Assembly (NCBI GenBank): GCA_004298675.1
Contig: SCRI01000059.1
Span: 1-17,231, forward strand
DNA: 17,231 bases
From: a bacterium
GTDB lineage: Bacteria; Vulcanimicrobiota; Vulcanimicrobiia; Vulcanimicrobiales; SCRA01
Reading direction: 5' to 3'
Positions 13,822 through 17,231 of the stretch are shown in pieces; the stretch's first letter is position 1; each line of letters begins with the position of its first letter. The position numbers and the translations under genes are program-made. The notes beneath the pieces were generated by a model. The model was not told the origin of the DNA. It worked only from the letters and a program-made list of their open reading frames with translations, and searched no databases.

Positions 13822-15444
13822 ATGTCCACCCACGTTTGCGTTTCAGAGTTGGTGGAATCGTTGCCGGGTGCGATCGAACTGCGGCCTTCGCGGTCGATGA
13901 CGCCGGAATTGACCCACCTGTGGACACCGGGAGACCCCGATGACGTGGCCCGCGGGGCCGCCGTCGTCGTGACCGAGGACGACGCCCGGTCGATGGTACC
14001 GTGGGCCGTCGCCCACGGGGCCGCCGCCGTGATCGTCTGTGCAGCCCCGGCGGAAGTGGAACGTGAGGCTCTAGACGAGTCGATCCCGGTGATCGTATGG
14101 CCGCCGGCGGCCGGTCGCGACCCGCGAGATCTCAAGCTTGCGGTCCAGCGAGCCATCATCGAGGCCCAGAGCAAACAGATCGAGCGCATCCACACGATTC
14201 ACGACCGGTTGACACAGGTGGCGCTCACGGGTAGCGGGCTCGAAGATCTCGCCCGTGCGCTAGGGGAGATCGTTGCGAACCCCGTGATCATCAAGAGTCG
14301 CGAGCATCGCAATCTCTCGTTCTTTGGCGATGGCGGCATGCTGGACTCGGTTCGCCGCCGTGCCTTCGCCCACGGTGGTACGACGCCCGACGTCGTCAGG
14401 GAACTCGAACGCCGTGGTGTCTTCGCGCGCCTGCGGCGGGATCGCCGTCCTTTGCACCTACATGCCATCGAGGAGCTGGAGATGGCGGCGCGTGTCATGG
14501 CGCCGATCATGATGGGCGAGGCCTATTACGGCTATATCTCGATCGCTGAAGTGCGGCATGCGCTCGCGCCCGTCGATCTGATGGCTACGGAGCAAGCGGC
14601 GACGGTCGCCGCGCTGATCCTTGGCCGCGAGCAGGCGGTCCGCGCGCGCGAGCGTGGTTTGCGCTCTTCCTACGTCTACGAGATGCTCTTCGGTCACGAG
14701 TCCCTGGAGCTCATGGAACGGCGAGCGGAGTTTCTCGGCTACCCAGCTAGGCAACGTTACGCGGTGATGGTGTTGCGGCCGGCGGATGCCGGCCCCGATT
14801 CCGTGCGTCCGCTGATGGAGCATGTTGCCGCTGCGGCAGACGCACATATTCGCCAACTTCAGTCCCGGCGCGGCGGGCTCTACGCCATCGCGCTGGAAGA
14901 CGTGGCGGTGGCGATTTATCCCGCGCAGGGAGAGGCCTCGCGCGAGGAGTGGCTCAACCGCGCGCGGCAGTTGCTTGATATTGTCTCCCCAGTCAGCGAC
15001 GACTGCGGCTTAACGGTCGGTGTGGGCTGCTGGCAGCCTGAAGCACGCGCCGCGCGGCACTCTTTCACCCAAGCGCGCTTGGCGGCAATGGTAGGACAAC
15101 GGCTACGTGGTCCTGGTTCCGTCATGCACTACCAAGATTTGGGCCTCTACCGCTTACTCGTGGAGGCCGTTGACCCGAAAGAACTTGAATCCTTCCGCGC
15201 GGAGCAAATTGGAGCGCTCGCCGGAGATGAGGAATTGCTGCGTACGTTACGAGTCTATCTCGACGCGCGTTCCAATAAAGCGTTAGCCGCAAAACGCCTC
15301 GCCGTACATCTCAACACGCTCAAATATCGCTTGCAGCGTATCGCCGATCTTACGGGGCGGGATTTGAACGATCCGCAAACGTTGCTCGATCTGCACGTGG
15401 CGATCGAGATCGGGGATCTCGCCTCGCCCTCCGCAGTTCGATAG
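13822..15444 (+). CDS. PucR/CdaR-type transcriptional regulator
   Basis: A 540-residue regulator of the PucR type. Residues 1 to about 115 look like the PucR N-terminal sensor domain (VSELVESLPG, AAVVVTEDDARS, AAAVIV). A helical linker (IEAQSKQIERIHTIHDRLTQ) leads into a GAF-like region, then a degenerate GGDEF-like region around residues 300-440. The C-terminal winged helix (472-530) has the family signature with SNKALAAKRL, HLNTLKYRLQRI and LTGRDLNDPQTLLDLHVA. Such proteins usually activate catabolic operons in response to the substrate or a pathway intermediate. An in-frame stop at 13801-13803 fixes the first possible start as ATG 13822; no clear ribosome site lies close to it, the nearest AGGAGGG being 28 bases upstream (13787-13793). 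It follows the CoA-transferase by 34 bases on the same strand, so it probably belongs to that operon and controls the cluster. Confidence 0.92.
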   Translation: MSTHVCVSELVESLPGAIELRPSRSMTPELTHLWTPGDPDDVARGAAVVVTEDDARSMVPWAVAHGAAAVIVCAAPAEVEREALDESIPVIVWPPAAGRDPRDLKLAVQRAIIEAQSKQIERIHTIHDRLTQVALTGSGLEDLARALGEIVANPVIIKSREHRNLSFFGDGGMLDSVRRRAFAHGGTTPDVVRELERRGVFARLRRDRRPLHLHAIEELEMAARVMAPIMMGEAYYGYISIAEVRHALAPVDLMATEQAATVAALILGREQAVRARERGLRSSYVYEMLFGHESLELMERRAEFLGYPARQRYAVMVLRPADAGPDSVRPLMEHVAAAADAHIRQLQSRRGGLYAIALEDVAVAIYPAQGEASREEWLNRARQLLDIVSPVSDDCGLTVGVGCWQPEARAARHSFTQARLAAMVGQRLRGPGSVMHYQDLGLYRLLVEAVDPKELESFRAEQIGALAGDEELLRTLRVYLDARSNKALAAKRLAVHLNTLKYRLQRIADLTGRDLNDPQTLLDLHVAIEIGDLASPSAVR

Positions 15445-15526
15445 ACTATCAATCACACGGCCGCGCAGTACCTCAAGCCAAGCGGGCAAGCGTCCGGCGA
15501 GATCGACGTCGCGCCCCAGACTTGGT

Positions 15527-15543
15527 CTAGTGTGTTAGACTAG
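15527..15543. promoter_or_regulatory. Candidate operator of the toxin-antitoxin module
   Basis: CTAGT (15527-15531) and ACTAG (15539-15543) form a perfect inverted repeat with a 7-base spacer. It ends 4 bases before the antitoxin ATG. Antitoxins of this class repress their own operon by binding a palindrome at the promoter, so the position is as expected. The arms are short, so confidence is moderate. Confidence 0.45.
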
Positions 15544-15547
15544 GTGT

Positions 15548-15773
15548 ATGAAAAAAAGTAAACCTCTACGAGGCTAAGACGCATCTTTCGGCTCTCGTTT
15601 CTGATGCGCTACGCGGAGAGGAGATCGTTGTTGCCAGAAGCGGCAAGCCGCTCGTACGCTTGGTGCCCGTAGAGCGGCGCAAGCCCAGCGATTCGTTTGG
15701 GATGGACAGCGGCCTCGTCCTGATCGCGGCCGATTTCGACGAGACACCAAGCGACTTCGCGGATTACACCTAA
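15548..15773 (+). pseudogene. Phd/YefM-type antitoxin, apparent frameshift after the start codon
   Basis: From GTA 15558 to TAA 15773 the frame encodes 71 residues that clearly belong to a Phd/YefM antitoxin: VNLYEAKTHLSALVSDAL, then GEEIVVARSGKPLVRLVPVE, and an acidic C-terminal tail (DFDETPSDFADYT) that would bind the toxin. No start codon exists in this frame; TGA at 15549-15551 closes it upstream. ATG 15548 lies one base out of frame and is followed by seven A residues. With six A residues the protein would begin MKKVNLYEAK, exactly as the family does. As written, translation from the ATG ends after nine residues. A one-base insertion, a sequencing error in the A run, or restoration by transcriptional slippage would all explain it. 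The toxin gene starts 3 bases after the stop. Confidence 0.82.
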
Positions 15774-15775
15774 GC

Positions 15776-16189
15776 ATGCGGGCGCTCCTCGATACCCACG
15801 TCTTTCTTGCCTTGCTCGCTCAACCGGAGCGCGTGCCCAAGCCCCTTCGTGCCGCCGTGGATACAGCCGATGTGCGCCTCCTCTCGGTTGCGTCGATTTG
15901 GGAGATGGCGATCAAAGCAACGCTAGGAAAGCTGACGCTCCCGCTCCCCGTGGGCGAGTATGTCGCTTCGAGAGTTGCACAGCTTCAGTGCGCCATTCTT
16001 CCAATATCGGAGTACCACGCAGCCGCGGTGCAATCGTTGCCGTACCATCATCGGGACCCCTTTGACCGCCTCATCGTCGCCCAAGCGATCCTAGAAGATG
16101 CCGTGCTCTTGACACTCGACCGGAGCATCTCGCGCTACGATGTCGCGACGTTGCCGCTGCAGGTGAAGAAGAAGCGTCCCGCGCGGTAG
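15776..16189 (+). CDS. vapC: PIN-domain toxin, VapC family
   Basis: A 137-residue PIN-domain ribonuclease, the toxin of a type II module. The acidic metal-binding residues are all visible: D6 in LLDTHVF, E43 in SVASIWEMAIK, D94 and D97 in HHRDPFDRLIVAQA, and D115 in LLTLDRSI. LGKLTLPLP (49-57) and LPISEYHA (75-82) place it in the branch usually paired with Phd/YefM-type antitoxins. Such toxins cut tRNA or rRNA and stop growth unless bound by the antitoxin. ATG 15776 lies 3 bases after the antitoxin stop, with no ribosome site of its own, so its translation probably depends on the upstream gene. An intact toxin next to a broken antitoxin is odd: either the antitoxin is still made or this toxin is not expressed. 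Confidence 0.93.
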   Translation: MRALLDTHVFLALLAQPERVPKPLRAAVDTADVRLLSVASIWEMAIKATLGKLTLPLPVGEYVASRVAQLQCAILPISEYHAAAVQSLPYHHRDPFDRLIVAQAILEDAVLLTLDRSISRYDVATLPLQVKKKRPAR

Positions 16190-16201
16190 CGCGCTAATTT
16201 T
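16180..16201 (+). terminator. Possible weak terminator at the end of vapC
   Basis: CGCGC (16180-16184) and GCGCG (16189-16193) pair around a GGTA loop, followed by CTAATTTT (16194-16201). The stem overlaps the vapC stop codon and is only five GC pairs, so termination would be weak. The remaining bases up to 16267 contain no gene that I can see. Confidence 0.3.
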
Positions 16202-16267
16202 GAACAATTTTCATAGAGCGTCTGCTCGCCGAGGATCTAGACAAACCGAACAGATAGGTTTACACTG

Positions 16268-16509
16268 TTGCCGTCAATAAGGGTCGGCGCGTGGCGCCTC
16301 GTCGTGATACCGGGTGATCATGAACCATGCCACGTGCATGCGCGGTACGGAGTCGGTGAGGCTAGTGAAGTCGTAGCCGAAATACCGAGGGCGCAGTGAA
16401 GATCAGGCGCGCAAGTAGGGCCCTGTCACGTGCCCAAGTGCGGTGGGCGCTTGAGCTCGTCGCTGAGTATCGTGCGAAACTCATAGGGATCTGGGAGAAA
16501 TACTGCTGA
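16268..16509 (+). pseudogene. DUF4160 family gene, apparent frameshift
   Basis: Two frames together give one DUF4160-like protein of about 80 residues. The first part, from TTG 16268, reads MPSIRVGAWRLVVIPGDHEP, then CHVHARYGVGEASEVVAEIPRAQ, and stops at TGA 16397-16399. The second part, one base back in phase from about 16396, reads VKIRRASRALSRAQVRWALE, then LVAEYRAKLIGIWEKYC, to TGA 16507-16509. The DHEP.HVHARYG motif and the LSRAQ...WALELV...LI.IWEKY end are the family pattern, so one indel near 16390-16398 would join them. AGG at 16256-16258 suits the TTG start. The DUF2442 gene starts at ATG 16509, sharing one base with the stop, as expected for the usual DUF4160-DUF2442 pair. No function is established that I can name with confidence. 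It could be decay or a sequencing error. Confidence 0.72.
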
Positions 16510-16934
16510 TGGCCGGTCGAGCTCATGCGGTCACCGACGTAGACATCGAAGCCGCCTATCGTCGCGGAGACGCGGCGATCGCGCGTGAGCCGCTTGCCAA
16601 GAGCGTTCGATACGATCGCGCGAACGACACCATCGTCATTGAGATGAACAATGGCGCTGCGTTGGTCATCCCGCGTGGGCTGCTGCAGGGACTCCGCGAA
16701 GCGTCTCCCGCTCAGCTAGAGCGAGGCCGCGTCGTGGTGCAAAGAACCGCCCTTTCTTGGCCGGATCTCGATGCCGATTTCACCCTTGGGGGGCTCCTCG
16801 GTGGAATCTACGGCGGCAAGCGTTGGATGTCGGAGCTGGCCCGCCACGCCGGAGCAACGATTTCGAAGGCGAAGGCCGCTGCAGCAAGAGCCAACGGTCT
16901 AAAGGGTGGGCGCCCGCGAAAGCGTCTGCTATAG
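16509..16934 (+). CDS. DUF2442 family protein with basic C-terminal tail
   Basis: A 141-residue protein of the DUF2442 family, often found next to DUF4160 genes. The core (about residues 30-105) has VRYDRANDTIVIEMNNGAAL, a short hydrophobic strand region ending in IPRGLLQGL, then LSWPDLDADFTLGGLLGGIYG. The last 25 residues are Ala/Lys/Arg-rich and end in GLKGGRPRKRLL, which holds an AT-hook-like GRPRK core. This suggests binding to DNA or RNA, but function is unproven. ATG 16509 overlaps the DUF4160 stop (TGATG), with GGGAG 11 bases upstream. Its end overlaps the stop of the opposing nitronate monooxygenase gene by six bases. DUF4160-DUF2442 pairs look like a two-component module of toxin-antitoxin layout; that reading is inference. 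Confidence 0.8.
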   Translation: MAGRAHAVTDVDIEAAYRRGDAAIAREPLAKSVRYDRANDTIVIEMNNGAALVIPRGLLQGLREASPAQLERGRVVVQRTALSWPDLDADFTLGGLLGGIYGGKRWMSELARHAGATISKAKAAAARANGLKGGRPRKRLL

Positions 16935-17231
16935 CCGCTGCCAAGGAAAATGCGAGATGGCGTGTTCGGCCTGCTCCACCACGCGCCGCACGATCTCACC
17001 CGCTGGCGGAACGTCGTGAACCAGGTCCACGCATTCGCCCGCCCACACCACGGCCGTGGAGAGATCGCCGGACGCGGCGGCGGCGGCGTAGCGCTCCCGC
17101 TCTTGCGCCAATTCCTCCTCGAGCGTGGATTCGCGGCCGTGGTACGTGCGAATGAAGTCGTTGGTCAGCGCCCTGCCCGTGAAGGGCGCGGGCCACGCAT
17201 ATCCGCGCACGCGATCGAAGATCGTCGTCCG
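16929..17231 (-). CDS. Nitronate monooxygenase (2-nitropropane dioxygenase family), C-terminal fragment
   Basis: The last 100 codons of a minus-strand gene whose start lies beyond the right edge; the frame is open through base 17231. The text RTTIFDRVRGYAWPAPFTGRA followed by LTNDFIRTYHGRE, and later VVWAGECVDLVHDVPPAGEIV, is typical of the C-terminal third of FMN-dependent nitronate monooxygenases, which oxidise alkyl nitronates to carbonyl compounds and nitrite. AGE.V.L..D..PA.EIV forms part of the end of the TIM barrel. The FMN-binding and catalytic His regions are outside the window, so activity cannot be judged. It converges on the DUF2442 gene with a six-base overlap of the ends. Confidence 0.85.
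   Translation of the reverse strand, partial: RTTIFDRVRGYAWPAPFTGRALTNDFIRTYHGRESTLEEELAQERERYAAAAASGDLSTAVVWAGECVDLVHDVPPAGEIVRRVVEQAEHAISHFPWQRL

Noticed and set aside
15548-15560. Programmed -1 ribosomal frameshift at the A run of the antitoxin.
   Set aside because: The needed change is +1 (or -2) relative to the ATG frame, so a classical -1 slippery site does not fix it; an indel or transcriptional slippage fits better.

Overview
The window comes from a high-GC bacterium with tightly packed genes, short gaps and several overlapping stop/start pairs. Most of it (about 1-15.4 kb) is a catabolic region for an organic acid. The right end (15.5-17.2 kb) holds two small accessory two-gene modules and the end of a nitronate monooxygenase gene. 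The Bug-type transporter and GalB-like enzyme recall Burkholderiales, while PucR-type regulators are frequent in Gram-positive and other soil lineages. The phylum cannot be fixed from sequence alone. No tRNA, rRNA, CRISPR array or insertion sequence was seen.

Layout. The plus-strand 3' end of a class III (CaiB/BaiF) CoA-transferase lies at 2-259. A minus-strand operon runs from 5088 down to 279: ThDP-dependent enzyme, MaoC-like hydratase, MmgE/PrpD protein, acyl-CoA dehydrogenase. A 165-bp divergent spacer separates it from a plus-strand operon for a tripartite tricarboxylate transporter (tctC, tctB, tctA), which runs directly into an old-yellow-enzyme type flavin/iron-sulfur reductase. That gene converges, with overlapping stop codons, on a minus-strand D-2-hydroxyacid dehydrogenase. 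Divergent from the dehydrogenase is a third, translationally coupled unit: RraA-type aldolase, GalB-like hydratase of the PIG-L fold, CaiB/BaiF CoA-transferase, then a PucR-type regulator.

How the genes may work together (inference). TctABC would import a di- or tricarboxylate. The CoA-transferases would activate an acid, and the acyl-CoA dehydrogenase and MaoC protein would carry out beta-oxidation-like steps on the CoA ester. The PrpD protein, OYE reductase, hydroxyacid dehydrogenase and ThDP enzyme would process side intermediates. The GalB/RraA pair resembles the last two steps of the gallate/protocatechuate 4,5-cleavage route (4-oxalomesaconate to pyruvate plus oxaloacetate), but no ring-cleaving dioxygenase is present. 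The substrate is unknown, and this combination is the best candidate for an undescribed pathway.

The right end holds a Phd/YefM-VapC toxin-antitoxin module and a DUF4160-DUF2442 pair. In both, the first gene is broken by a single apparent frameshift while the second is intact. The antitoxin shift sits in a run of seven A residues right after the start codon.
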